Assembly (NCBI RefSeq): GCF_023913515.1
Contig: NZ_CP099391.1
Coordinates: 2,666,001-2,730,000 of the forward strand
DNA length: 64,000 bases
Source: Natronococcus sp. CG52
Lineage (GTDB): Archaea; Halobacteriota; Halobacteria; Halobacteriales; Natrialbaceae
Reading direction: 5' to 3'
The notes under the pieces were generated by a model. The model was not told the origin of the DNA, ran no database searches, and saw only the letters and a program-made list of their open reading frames with translations. Position numbers and translations under genes: made by a program. Below, in pieces: positions 16,764 through 25,857 of the stretch (its first letter is position 1; every line of letters begins with the position of its first letter).

Positions 16764-17699
16764 ATGGCCACGTGCGACGTGTGTGGGAAAGAGGAGAGCA
16801 TGCCCTACAACTGCCGGCATTGTGGGGGCACCTACTGCAGTGAACACCGACTGCCGGAGAACCACGACTGTACGAGACTCAACAACTGGAACGATCCCCA
16901 GGGGGTCTTCGACAGCGGCTTCGACGACAGCGTTCAGAACGGCGGAACGTCGAAGACCTCGAGTCTGATGGACAAGATCCCCATCGACACCGGGCCGGGC
17001 GGCCCGCTGGCGTACTTCCGCGGGAACGCGACCTACACGTTCCTCGCGCTGATGTGGATCACATTCGCGCTCCAGTGGATCACGATCCTGATCGGCGGAC
17101 TGTCGCTACACGGCGCGCTGTTCACTCTCTCGACGGAAAATCCCGAGTACGTCTGGACGTGGATCTCCTCCATCTTCGCACACAGCCCGTTTGGAATCTT
17201 CCACATCGTCTTCAACAGCATCGTGATCTTCTTCTTCGGCCCGCTGGTCGAGCGCTACGTCGGCTCGAAGAAGTTCGCAATACTGTTCATCGTCAGCGGC
17301 GCGCTTGCCGGTCTCGGGCAGGTCGGAATCTCGGCCGTGCAGGGCGTCCCCTCAAGCGTTCTCGGCGCCAGCGGCGCCGCACTCGCGATCATGGGCGTGC
17401 TCACGATTCTGAACCCGAATCTCAAGGTCTACCTCTACTTCATCCTCCCCGTTCCGATCTGGCTGCTCGCGGCCGGGACGGCGGTGATCAGCGTCTTCTT
17501 CATCGGCACCGGCGGCGGCGGCAACATCGCCCACGCGGCCCACCTCGTGGGGCTCGTGATCGGGCTCGCCTACGGCGAGTACATCAAGCGAACCCAGAAC
17601 GTTCGAACGCAGGACCAGTTCCAGCTCGGCGGCGGCGGTCCCGGTGGACCGGGCGGTCCGGGCGGCCCCGGCGGGCCCGGCGGCCGACGACGCTTCTGA
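16764..17699 (+). CDS. Rhomboid-family intramembrane serine protease with AN1-type zinc finger
   Basis: Membrane protease of 311 residues. Residues 1-36 form an AN1-like zinc finger (CDVCGKEESMPYNCRHCGG ... YCSEHRLPENHDC). Six hydrophobic helices follow from about residue 90. The catalytic serine is in VLGASGAALAIMG near 205 and the catalytic histidine in NIAHAAHLVGLVIG near 258. The tail is a Gly-Gly-Pro repeat ending in Arg-rich GGRRRF. The zinc finger-rhomboid fusion is known in haloarchaea. It is followed by endonuclease V 55 bases downstream. Confidence 0.92.
   Translation: MATCDVCGKEESMPYNCRHCGGTYCSEHRLPENHDCTRLNNWNDPQGVFDSGFDDSVQNGGTSKTSSLMDKIPIDTGPGGPLAYFRGNATYTFLALMWITFALQWITILIGGLSLHGALFTLSTENPEYVWTWISSIFAHSPFGIFHIVFNSIVIFFFGPLVERYVGSKKFAILFIVSGALAGLGQVGISAVQGVPSSVLGASGAALAIMGVLTILNPNLKVYLYFILPVPIWLLAAGTAVISVFFIGTGGGGNIAHAAHLVGLVIGLAYGEYIKRTQNVRTQDQFQLGGGGPGGPGGPGGPGGPGGRRRF
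17629..17690 (+). repeat. In-frame GGTCCG-type repeat encoding a Gly-Gly-Pro tail
   Basis: Nine-base units (variants of GGTCCGGGC) repeat about six times and encode (GGP)n at the C terminus of the rhomboid protease. Unit number is likely to vary between strains. Confidence 0.7.
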
Positions 17700-17754
17700 G
17701 CTACCGGCCGAACCCCGACACTGATTTTCGCTCGCCGACAACGCTCTCCCACCG

Positions 17755-18546
17755 ATGAACGCGTCCCGTCCCGACCTCGTTCCCGACGCCTCGCTCGAGC
17801 GCGACGACATGGAAGCCCTCCAGCGCGAGATTGCCAACGCTGCGGTTTTCGAAGACGATATCGCGTTCGACCCCGCGGTGCTCGGCGACCCGCTCGCCGC
17901 GTCCTCGAGTCCCGACGAACCGCCGGTCGTCGCCGGCGTCGATCAGTCCTTTCTCACCGACGCCGACGGGGAGCAGGATCGCGCCCTGAGCGCCGTCGTC
18001 GCGATGCAGGGCGGCGAGGTGATCGAACGCATCCACGCGGTGACGCCCCTCGAGATCCCCTACATTCCCGGCCTGCTTTCGTTTCGAGAGGGGCGGCCGA
18101 TCCTCGACGCGCTCGAGGCGCTCTCGGCGTCGCCGGATCTGCTCCTGTTCGACGGCAGCGGCCGGATTCACTTCCGGCAGGCGGGGATCGCGACCCACAT
18201 GGGCGTCGTCCTCGACGTCCCGAGTATCGGCGTCGCCAAGAGCCTGCTCTGTGGCAGCCCCCGCGAGGAGACCGAGAACCTGCCCGAGGGGTCCCGGGTG
18301 GCCATCGAGTCGAACTCGAGAGTCGACGTACCCGACGGCACCTTGCTCGGCTACGCGGTACAGACGCGACAGTACGACTCTCCCGATCGGTACATCAACC
18401 CGCTGTACGTCAGTCCCGGCCACCGCGTCGGCCCGGAAACGGCCGCCGACGTCGCCCTGGCGCTTTCCTCGTCGTACAAGCTCCCCGAACCCGTCCGGCT
18501 GGCCGACAGCTACGCCGACGAGGCGAAGCGAGGGCTCGACGAGTAG
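17755..18546 (+). CDS. nfi: Endonuclease V
   Basis: Deoxyinosine-specific repair nuclease cutting the second phosphodiester bond 3' to inosine. The 263 residues contain the family hallmarks: VAGVDQSF near 61-68 (first metal Asp), IPYIPGLLSFREGRPIL near 102-118 (second carboxylate Glu), LLFDGSGRIHFRQAGIATHMG near 131-150 (third Asp) and the hypoxanthine-pocket wedge region VPSIGVAKSLLCG near 158. The N terminus is about 30 residues longer than bacterial Nfi, as is common in haloarchaea. Likely paired with the preceding rhomboid gene only by proximity. Confidence 0.93.
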   Translation: MNASRPDLVPDASLERDDMEALQREIANAAVFEDDIAFDPAVLGDPLAASSSPDEPPVVAGVDQSFLTDADGEQDRALSAVVAMQGGEVIERIHAVTPLEIPYIPGLLSFREGRPILDALEALSASPDLLLFDGSGRIHFRQAGIATHMGVVLDVPSIGVAKSLLCGSPREETENLPEGSRVAIESNSRVDVPDGTLLGYAVQTRQYDSPDRYINPLYVSPGHRVGPETAADVALALSSSYKLPEPVRLADSYADEAKRGLDE

Positions 18547-19137
18547 CGGCCGGCCGCGTTCGATAGCCGACCGACCAACCGCCGCGGTGGGTGGGACCGA
18601 AAGGGGCTGGCCGGGTCGACGAGCGAGACGACGCAAGCACTGTCGTTCGAGAGAGCTTCGCTCTCTCGTGATCACGAAAGGCGCAAAGCGCCTTTCGAAC
18701 GAGACCGAGCGTAGCGAGGGAAGCGCACAGCGAGTCGCAGCCGTCGACCCGGCCAGGGGCTTTCACCGTGTTCTGGAACGCTCTCCGTGTTCTCATACGG
18801 AATAGCGTCCTGCTTGCACGAAACACGTGGAGTAGCCACACCCTCCCCAGCCGACTCACTCGCTTGCGCGCTCACGGCTTACGCCGTTCGCGTTACCGCG
18901 GCGCTACGCGCCGCGCTCTGCTCGTTCGCCCCTCGCGCAGCTTCGAACCGCGTCTCGCGTCACTCGCCGCGGATCAGTGCACGCCACGTCTCCCGATGCA
19001 TCGTGCTTCAAGCGCAGACGACCGAGCTTCGCGCATAACACGACCGACTCTCGACGAACAGTTCCTCCGCGGCCGGAAATTACGACTGGCGCGACAAACC
19101 GTCGATACTTAGGTATCCTCTCTCGAAACGGTCACCC
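18547..19137. other. 590-base gene-free region
   Basis: Contains the nested palindrome in its left third. The right part is rich in further short hairpins (ACGGC..GCCGT near 18877; GCGGCGC..GCGCCGC near 18898). Open frames across it have no family resemblance. The promoter for the SDR gene should lie at its right end; GATACTTAGG near 19105 is a candidate TATA element. Confidence 0.6.
18607..18756. repeat. Nested four-arm inverted-repeat element
   Basis: Outer perfect 15-bp arms CTGGCCGGGTCGACG (18607-18621) and its complement (18742-18756) enclose a second pair, TCGTTCG/CGAACGA (18643-18649, 18696-18702), which in turn encloses two tight hairpins: CGAGAGAGC/GCTCTCTCG (18648-18668, loop 3) and CGAAAGGCGC/GCGCCTTTCG (18675-18697, loop 3), joined by TGATCA. 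The layout resembles a cruciform or folded RNA. I recall similar intergenic sequences in other haloarchaeal genomes, but cannot verify here. Confidence 0.7.
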
Positions 19138-20076
19138 ATGGCCATCGCTGAGGAAGCCGACGATGAGGCGGGGGACGACGGAACCGCCGCAGCAGATGAC
19201 TCCAGGCGGGAAACGGAGACGAGCACGACCGCCGACGATCGTTACACGCGCAAGCGGTGCGTGCTGATCACCGGCTGCTCGTCGGGAATCGGACACGCGA
19301 CCGCTCGAGCCTTCCTCGAGAAGGACTGGCAGGTGATCGCGACCGCTCGGAACGCCGACGATATCGCGGATCTCGCCGAGGCGGGCTGTACGACGCTCGA
19401 ACTCGACGTCACCGATCCGGATCAGGTCGCCGAGGTCGTCGAACGAACCGTCGAGATCGGCGGCGCGATCGACTGTCTCGTCAACAACGCCGGCTACGCC
19501 CAGATGGGGCCGCTCGAGGACGTCTCGACGGTCGACCTCCACCGGCAGTTCGACGTCAACGTCTACGGCCCGCACCGCCTCGCTCGCGCCGCCCTACCGC
19601 ACATGCGCGCACAGGGCGAGGGACGGATCATCAACGTCTCGAGCGTCGCCGGCCGGGTCTCGTTCCCGGGGTCGGGCGCCTACTCGGGATCGAAACACGC
19701 CCTCGAGGCGATGAGCGACTCGCTTCGCGCCGAGATCGAGGAGTTCGGCATCGATGTCGTGCTGATCGAGCCGGGCCCGGTCGAGACGGAGTTCACGGAC
19801 CGAGTCGACGAGGAACTCCCCGAATCCCAGCGCACGCCGGCCTACGAGTCGCTGTACGAGCTCTACGACGAAGCGCAACTGATCGGCGGCGGACAGGGCG
19901 GTCCCTTCGCCTCCACGCCGAGGGAGGTTGCAGTGGCGATCGTCGAGTCCGCGATCCGTTCCGAGCCGCCGGCCCGGTATCCGGTCGGCCCGCTCGGCCA
20001 GGCCGGCGTGTACGCCCGCTTCCTCCCGGATCGACTCCAGGACGCGGTCTACGGACTCGTTCGAAAACTCGTCTGA
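19138..20076 (+). CDS. SDR-family oxidoreductase
   Basis: Short-chain dehydrogenase/reductase of 312 residues. After a 38-residue acidic extension the Rossmann fold begins CVLITGCSSGIGHATARAF (TGxxxGIG cofactor motif), followed by NNAGYA near 118, catalytic Ser in INVSSVAG near 163 and the YxxxK motif as YSGSKHALEAM near 176. The fold and the arginine in TARNADD suggest NADP(H). The substrate is unknown. A glycerate kinase gene follows 21 bases later, so both may form a two-gene unit, perhaps acting on related hydroxy-acids; that link is inference. Confidence 0.88.
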   Translation: MAIAEEADDEAGDDGTAAADDSRRETETSTTADDRYTRKRCVLITGCSSGIGHATARAFLEKDWQVIATARNADDIADLAEAGCTTLELDVTDPDQVAEVVERTVEIGGAIDCLVNNAGYAQMGPLEDVSTVDLHRQFDVNVYGPHRLARAALPHMRAQGEGRIINVSSVAGRVSFPGSGAYSGSKHALEAMSDSLRAEIEEFGIDVVLIEPGPVETEFTDRVDEELPESQRTPAYESLYELYDEAQLIGGGQGGPFASTPREVAVAIVESAIRSEPPARYPVGPLGQAGVYARFLPDRLQDAVYGLVRKLV

Positions 20077-20097
20077 GCGCACCGGTTATCGATACTC

Positions 20098-21510
20098 ATG
20101 TTCCACTCCCGCGAACGACACGCGAAGACGCCAGCCCGCGAGACCGCCCTCGACGCACTCGAGGCCGGGATCACCGCTACCCTTCCGGAGACCGTCGTCG
20201 ACTCGGCGGTGGTACTCGAGGGAGAGACGCTCCGCGTTCACGGCCGCGAGTACGATCTCGATCGGTTCGACGAGATCCTCGTCCTCGGCGGCGGAAAGGC
20301 GACCGGCGGCGTCGTCGCGGCGCTCGTCGACCTGCTCGAGACCCGGATCGACGACGGCGTCGTCGTCACGACCGCGCCCGACGAGGAGACGATCGGCCCG
20401 GTCGCCGTCCGCGAGGGTGATCACCCGACACCGTCACAGCGAAACGTCGACGCGACGCGGGAACTCCTCGAGCGGGCCGACGCGGCCGGCGAGCGAACGC
20501 TCGTGCTCGCGGCGATCACCGGCGGCGCGAGCGCGTTGTGCTGTGCGCCCGCCGACGGGCTCTCGCTCGGAGCGCTTCAGGAGACGACCGACGCGCTGCT
20601 CGAGTCGGGGGCGTCGATCGACGAGATCAACGCCGTCCGGAAGCACTGCTCGGCGATCAAGGGCGGCCAACTCGCCCGCCGAGCGGCTCCCGCGACGGTT
20701 CTCACGCTCGCCATCAGCGACGTCGTCGGCGACGATCCGTCGGTGATCGGCAGCGGACCGACGGTGTCCGATACCAGCACGTTCGCCGACGCCGTCAGCG
20801 TGCTCGAGCGCTACGGGATCCGGGACGAGGTTCCCGCGAGCGTCCGCGAGCACCTCGAGCGCGGGGCGGCGGGCGAACTCGCGGAGACTCCGAACGATGG
20901 CGACTCGGCGGTCGCCGACGCCGACGAGGACTGGTACTGTCTGGCGAACGGTCGAACGGCTATCGACGCCGCACGCGACGCCGCTCGAGAGCGCGGCTAC
21001 GAGTCGCTCGTGCTCTCGAGTCGTCTCACGGGCGAGGCGCGGGAGGTCGGCCGGGTTCACGCCGCCATCGGAGCGGAGATCGCGGCAGACGGCGATCCGA
21101 TCGAACCGCCCGCGGTCGTCCTCTCCGGCGGTGAGGTGACCGTCACCGTCAGCAAAGACGATGCTGGTGACGACGACGGTGGTAACAGCGGAAGCGGCGG
21201 CAGCGGCGGCCCGAACCAGGAACTCGCGCTCGCGGCCGGCCTCGAGTTCGCCGCGAGCGAGACCGAGGCCGTCCTCGCGAGCGTCGACACCGACGGGATC
21301 GACGGACCGACGGACGCTGCGGGCGCGATCGTCGACGGTGAAACGATAGACTCGGAGGAGGAGGAGGCGGCGGCGAAACGCGCACTCGCGGCGAACGACG
21401 TTTACGGACCGCTCGAAGACTTCGGTGCCCTGCTCGAGACGGGCTACACCGGGACGAACGTCAACGACCTCCGCGTGCTCGTCGTTTCGGGGGAGGCGTC
21501 GCGAGCGTAG
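20098..21510 (+). CDS. Glycerate 2-kinase (GckA/MOFRL family)
   Basis: Predicted ATP-dependent kinase making 2-phosphoglycerate from glycerate, linking glycerate to lower glycolysis. The 470 residues comprise the DUF4147 domain (LVLGGGKATGG near 63, GDHPTPSQRNVDATREL near 108, ITGGASALCCAP near 140, SDVVGDDPSVIGSGPT near 206) and a C-terminal MOFRL domain (SGGEVTVTV, GPNQELALAAGLEFA, DTDGIDGPTDAAGAIVDG, GYTGTNVNDLRVLVV). A Gly/Ser/Asp-rich loop (about 357-373) interrupts the MOFRL domain and is probably a surface insertion. Confidence 0.9.
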   Translation: MFHSRERHAKTPARETALDALEAGITATLPETVVDSAVVLEGETLRVHGREYDLDRFDEILVLGGGKATGGVVAALVDLLETRIDDGVVVTTAPDEETIGPVAVREGDHPTPSQRNVDATRELLERADAAGERTLVLAAITGGASALCCAPADGLSLGALQETTDALLESGASIDEINAVRKHCSAIKGGQLARRAAPATVLTLAISDVVGDDPSVIGSGPTVSDTSTFADAVSVLERYGIRDEVPASVREHLERGAAGELAETPNDGDSAVADADEDWYCLANGRTAIDAARDAARERGYESLVLSSRLTGEAREVGRVHAAIGAEIAADGDPIEPPAVVLSGGEVTVTVSKDDAGDDDGGNSGSGGSGGPNQELALAAGLEFAASETEAVLASVDTDGIDGPTDAAGAIVDGETIDSEEEEAAAKRALAANDVYGPLEDFGALLETGYTGTNVNDLRVLVVSGEASRA

Positions 21511-21675
21511 ACGGGTCGTTCGCGTTCTCTCGTCGGTGCGAGGGTGCAGAACGGTCGACGGCCGGCGATCGGTAGTCGGAGATCGGATCGGCCGGGAAGA
21601 AGAAAAGGCGCGAGGAAGCAGCGGGATGATATCGAACGATTCTGGGATCTCGAGCGGTCGGTAGCCGCGGTAGTA

Positions 21676-21906
21676 TCAGTCGTCGGTCGCTCGAGCGTTC
21701 CAGCGATTCTCGTCGACGGCGAACTTTCCGCCGGTACACTGACGAACGTATCCCGCCCGCTGTAGCTCGCGGCAGCGGCGTTCGACCGTCGCCGGATGGC
21801 TGGCAAGAGAGTCCGCTAACTCCGGAATCGTGATCGGTCCGGATTCCGAAAGTGTCTGAAGGACTACGCGTTCGCTCCGGTTGGATACCAGTCCATCTGT
21901 CGGCAT
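21676..21906 (-). CDS. Small winged-helix DNA-binding protein
   Basis: A 76-residue protein that is essentially one winged helix-turn-helix: ERVVLQTLSESGPITIPELADSLASHPATVERRCRELQRAGYVRQCTGGKFAVDENRW. The recognition helix is ATVERRCRELQRAGY. Start at 21906 (MPTDGLVSNR) is chosen; a form from 21942 is possible. It is convergent with the glycerate kinase gene and has no operon partner; its targets are unknown. Confidence 0.75.
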   Translation of the reverse strand: MPTDGLVSNRSERVVLQTLSESGPITIPELADSLASHPATVERRCRELQRAGYVRQCTGGKFAVDENRWNARATDD

Positions 21907-22154
21907 TGAGCGTGTCTTGGTATTGTCGAACCCGGACATCAACGGTCGCGCCGGTTCCCACTTCCCGAGAATAGGTGCGTCGTGACGACTCCCGGTGGTT
22001 GTCGGAGTTTCCGTCGTCGATCGACAGCTCTCTGCCGACGCTGTCTCTCTCGGGAATCAGCCGCGGCCGAAGCGACGAGTGTACGGCTCGGCTGTCGCGT
22101 CGCGCGGTTACGGGAAGAAGATCGGCGCGACGGGGCGAGGCAGCCGCAACCGGG

Positions 22155-23945
22155 CTAGCCGTTGAACGCCTCGGCGAAGTCGGTCGGCAGCGTTCCGAGG
22201 TCGATTCCCCACGCCAGCGGCAGCCAGAGGAGCGCGACCAGCGTGATCAGAATGATTCCGAGGACGTTGAGCCCGACGCCGACGCGAGCCATCTGAGGCA
22301 GCGTGATGTAGCCGCTACCGAAGACGATGGCGTTCGGCGGCGTCGCGACCGGGAGCATGAACGCGAACGAGGCCGCGGTCGCGCCCGCGATCATCAGCCC
22401 GTAGGGGTGGACGCCGATACCCACCGCGACGCCGGCGAGGATCGGCATGAGCATCGCCGTCGTCGCCGTGTTCGAAGTGACCTCCGTCAGGAAGATCGTC
22501 ATCGTGACGACCGTGAGTATGATGAGAACCATGGAGACGCCCTCGAGTCCGGCGAGCTGTTCGCCGATCCACGCCGCGAGGCCGGTATCGCCGAAGCCGG
22601 CGGCGATGGCGAGGCCGCCACCGAACAGGAGGATGACGCCCCACGGAATCTCGACGCCGCTGGTCCAGTCGAGGAGGAACGTGTGATCACCGTCTTCGGT
22701 CTTCGTCGGCAGCGTGAACAGTACCAGCGCGCCGCCGATGGCGACGATCGTGTCGACGTCCTCCGGAACGGGAACGAGTCCGGCCTGGTCGGCCAGACTG
22801 GCGCCTATCCACGCCGCCGCCATGCCCACGAAGACGACCAGCACCATCCGCTCTTGAGTTCCCATCGAGCCGAGTCGCTCGAGTTCGGTGTCGATCGTGT
22901 CGGCGCCGATCGGTAACTGATCGAACTCCGGCGAGATAGCGACCCGGGTGACGTAGAGGTAGACCGTTACGAGCCCGACGATCGAGATCGGAACCCCGTA
23001 GAGCATCCACTCGGCGAAGCCGATCGTCGTTCCGAACAGTTCGCCTGCCTGGCCCGCAAAGAGGATGTTCGGCGGCGTACCGATAAGCGTCGCGACGCCG
23101 CCGACGGACGCGCCGTAGGCGATACAGAGCATCAGGGCGACGCCGAAGGAGAAGTTGCCCTCGCTCGTGTCGATCTCGAGGTCGGTCTCGTCGACCAGAT
23201 CCGCGGTCTGGTAGATGACCGCCAGCGCGATCGGAACCATCATCATCACGGTCGCGCTGTTAGAGACCCACATCGAGAGGAACGCCGTCGCGAGCATGAA
23301 CCCGAGGATGAGCCGCGAGGGCTCGGTTCCGACGGCCTTGATCGTCCGGAGGGCGATGCGCCGGTGGAGCCCCCACCGCTGCATCGCCATCGCGAGGAAG
23401 AATCCGCCCATGAAGAGAAAGATCAGCGGATTGGCGTAGGAGGGAGTCGTCTCCCCGGCCGGGAGCGCACCGGTCAGCGGAAACAGCACGATCGGGAGCA
23501 GCGACGTCGCCGGAATCGGGATCGCCTCGGACATCCACCAGACCGCGATCCACGCGGTGGCGGCGGCGACGGCCTGTCCTTCCGGCGTCAGTCCCTCCGG
23601 CGTCGGCGAGAGGTACAGCACCGCGAACAGGAGCGGGCCGAGAACGAATCCGATCTTCTGCCGGAGTTTGTACTCACCGCCAACGTCGAACGGCGACTGG
23701 TCGTCGCCTCCGGATCCATCGCCCCCGGATTCCGCGGTTCCGCCTCCGTCGTTCACTTGTTGGCCGCCGTCGGCGAACGCCGTCCGAGCGACGCGTTTTT
23801 CTTCCTTTGAGAGCGTATCCAGGTCTTCGGCGATCGCTCGCCCGTCGAGGGTGAGATACGCCTTCGTCTGTTCGTTGAGAACCCACAGATACGTCCAGAT
23901 GCGCTGGATGATCGACTGGTACTTTCTTCGCGAGCGGAACACCAT
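22155..23945 (-). CDS. SLC13/DASS-family sodium-coupled anion transporter
   Basis: Membrane transporter of 596 residues for dicarboxylates, sulfate or phosphate-like anions. A 95-residue hydrophilic N terminus precedes about eleven helices. Two SNT-type substrate/Na+ motifs are present: VSNSATVMMMVPIA near 260 and TSNTATTAMLMPILAG near 505, each followed by its Pro loop (TLIGTPPNILFAG near 306; VATPPNAIVFGSG near 547). The ATG at 23945 is used; the frame continues upstream to 24011 but without a better start. Substrate undetermined. Confidence 0.88.
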   Translation of the reverse strand: MVFRSRRKYQSIIQRIWTYLWVLNEQTKAYLTLDGRAIAEDLDTLSKEEKRVARTAFADGGQQVNDGGGTAESGGDGSGGDDQSPFDVGGEYKLRQKIGFVLGPLLFAVLYLSPTPEGLTPEGQAVAAATAWIAVWWMSEAIPIPATSLLPIVLFPLTGALPAGETTPSYANPLIFLFMGGFFLAMAMQRWGLHRRIALRTIKAVGTEPSRLILGFMLATAFLSMWVSNSATVMMMVPIALAVIYQTADLVDETDLEIDTSEGNFSFGVALMLCIAYGASVGGVATLIGTPPNILFAGQAGELFGTTIGFAEWMLYGVPISIVGLVTVYLYVTRVAISPEFDQLPIGADTIDTELERLGSMGTQERMVLVVFVGMAAAWIGASLADQAGLVPVPEDVDTIVAIGGALVLFTLPTKTEDGDHTFLLDWTSGVEIPWGVILLFGGGLAIAAGFGDTGLAAWIGEQLAGLEGVSMVLIILTVVTMTIFLTEVTSNTATTAMLMPILAGVAVGIGVHPYGLMIAGATAASFAFMLPVATPPNAIVFGSGYITLPQMARVGVGLNVLGIILITLVALLWLPLAWGIDLGTLPTDFAEAFNG

Positions 23946-24113
23946 TGTTGCGAGCGTTTCGAATGGAAGACTAAAAAACGCCGAGATTCGGTTGCGTGAG
24001 GATGTCAACATTGGTGAAACTCCTCACGGAAGTTCGGCCCAGAAACCCGCCAGCGCTCGAGAGGAATCCGCCAACGTCGGAACCCACATACTCGTGCCGA
24101 GTGAAGCCGGAGT

Positions 24114-24488
24114 ATGCCGCTGTTACAGTTCGATACGACCCGTTCGTTGACCCCCGAGGAACGAACGGCTCTCGCCGATCGAGTGACGGAACTGTACACG
24201 AGCGAGATGGAGACGACTGCGGGTCACGTCGCGGTGACGATCCGCGAACACGAGGCGTCGGCGCTCCACCTCGGCCGTGCGGTCGAGGGACCGCTCCTGT
24301 TTCTCGACGCCGAAATCCGTCGCGGGCGCTCCTTCGAGCGGAAACGAGCGTTCGCGCTCGCCACCATGGAGTACGCGGGTAAGACGCTCGAGATTCCCGA
24401 CGAGAACGTGAAAGTCGTGTTCACCGAACACCCGGGAGAGGCGATGATGGGCGTCGACCGCGTCGGCGGCGAGTGGTCCGAGGAGTGA
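24114..24488 (+). CDS. Tautomerase-superfamily protein
   Basis: A 124-residue protein of the 4-oxalocrotonate tautomerase/MIF superfamily. Pro follows the initiator Met (MPLLQFDTTRSL), giving the N-terminal catalytic proline after Met removal. The beta-alpha-beta unit continues TPEERTALADRVTELYTSEM and HVAVTIREHE, then a second unit. It is about twice the length of 4-OT monomers. Substrate unknown; many relatives act on phenylpyruvate-like or malonate-semialdehyde-like compounds. Confidence 0.78.
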   Translation: MPLLQFDTTRSLTPEERTALADRVTELYTSEMETTAGHVAVTIREHEASALHLGRAVEGPLLFLDAEIRRGRSFERKRAFALATMEYAGKTLEIPDENVKVVFTEHPGEAMMGVDRVGGEWSEE

Positions 24489-24611
24489 GACTGAGACGCT
24501 TCGATCGGACTCGGAGGCCGTTCTGCACTCGAAAATCCCCGTTCTCGGCCGGCGCCGGCTTCCGGTTTCGGCACCGTAAAGCACGTCCCTTCGAAACGAA
24601 CGCAGTGTTCG

Positions 24612-25808
24612 ATGGATCGGTCGTACTGGCGAACGGTCTCGCTCGTGACGACGTGGCAGATCGCCGCGAGCATCTGCTACTACACGGTCTTCGCGGCGAC
24701 GCCGTTCTTTCGCACGGAGTTCGGACTGTCCCGGTTTCAGGTTGGATTCGTCGTGACCGCGCTCACGCTGGGGTACGCGGTCTTTCTCCTGCCGGTTGGC
24801 GCGCTGACCGACCGGTTCGGCGAGTACCGCACGCTTTCGCTCGGCCTCGTCGGCCTCGCGACCGGCGCGGCGCTGGTCGCCGGCGCGCCGTCCGTCGCGC
24901 TCCTGCTCGCCGCCGCGTTCTTCCTCGGATCGACGTACGCCGCGGCGATTCCGGGGACGAACAAGGCGGTCTACGACAACATCGCCGCCGGTCGGCAGAA
25001 CCTCGCGATGGGTATCAAGCAGGTCGGCGTCACCGCCGGCAGCGGCATCAGCGCCCTGCTCGTGACGGGACTCGCCGGCGCGCTCTTCTGGCAGGCCGGC
25101 TTCCTGATCGCCGCCGCCGTCGGCGTCGTCGTCGCGGCGGTCTTCGCGTTTCTCTACACCGGGAGCCACGACGGCGGAACGGCCGAGTATCCCGACTTCC
25201 GCGCGCTGTCGCACAATCGGCCGTACCGCCGCCTGGTCGCGGCGGGGTTCTTCCTCGGCGCGGCGCTGTTCACCACGACCGGCTACACCGTTCTGTTCGT
25301 CGCGGAGGAGGTGGGGGCATCGATCGCCTTCGGCGGAGTCGTACTTGCAATCGTGCAGCTATTCGGCAGCGTCGGTCGAATCACCACGGGATGGCTGAGC
25401 GACGCGCTACCGGGCGATCCGCAGTTCCGGATCGGCGCGATTCTGATCGTCCAGGCGCTCGCCGGAGCCGTGCTGTTCGCCGTCGTCGCCGCCGCGTCGA
25501 CGGCGATCGGGGCCGTCGTCGCCTTCGCCGCGCTCGGCTTCTTCGTCCTCGGAAACACCGGCGTCTACTACTCCTGTATGGCGACGCTGGTCGGGGCCGA
25601 CGAGATGGGCGGCGCGACCGCCGGCGGACAGCTCTCGCTCGTCGCCGGGTCGATCGTCGCGCCGCCCGCCTTCGGCTACCTCGCGGACGGCGTCGGCTAC
25701 CGCGCCTCGTGGTGGCTGCTCGGCGGCGGCTGCGTCGTCGCGGCCGCGTTGCTCCTGTTCGTCGTGCGCACCGAGCCGCCGGTCGACGAGTCCGCGATGA
25801 GCGACTGA
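24612..25808 (+). CDS. MFS transporter
   Basis: Twelve-helix major facilitator protein of 398 residues. The loop 2-3 signature is GALTDRFGEYRTLSLGLVG near 62, and its second-half counterpart is GWLSDALPGDPQ near 262. The N-terminal helix TTWQIAASICYYTVFAATPFF and IPGTNKAVYDN motif are typical of oxalate/formate- and nitrate-porter-like MFS branches. Substrate unknown. It is followed by a universal stress protein gene 49 bases downstream on the same strand. Confidence 0.85.
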   Translation: MDRSYWRTVSLVTTWQIAASICYYTVFAATPFFRTEFGLSRFQVGFVVTALTLGYAVFLLPVGALTDRFGEYRTLSLGLVGLATGAALVAGAPSVALLLAAAFFLGSTYAAAIPGTNKAVYDNIAAGRQNLAMGIKQVGVTAGSGISALLVTGLAGALFWQAGFLIAAAVGVVVAAVFAFLYTGSHDGGTAEYPDFRALSHNRPYRRLVAAGFFLGAALFTTTGYTVLFVAEEVGASIAFGGVVLAIVQLFGSVGRITTGWLSDALPGDPQFRIGAILIVQALAGAVLFAVVAAASTAIGAVVAFAALGFFVLGNTGVYYSCMATLVGADEMGGATAGGQLSLVAGSIVAPPAFGYLADGVGYRASWWLLGGGCVVAAALLLFVVRTEPPVDESAMSD

Positions 25809-25857
25809 TCGATGCCGGATCGTGAACCACTATGGCCGCTCGTCTCGAACGCCACCC

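Noticed and set aside
18410-18875. Minus-strand short frames over the endonuclease V end and palindrome
   Set aside because: They translate hairpin sequence and overlap a certain gene; similar strings I recall from haloarchaeal annotations look like artefacts of the repeat rather than proteins.
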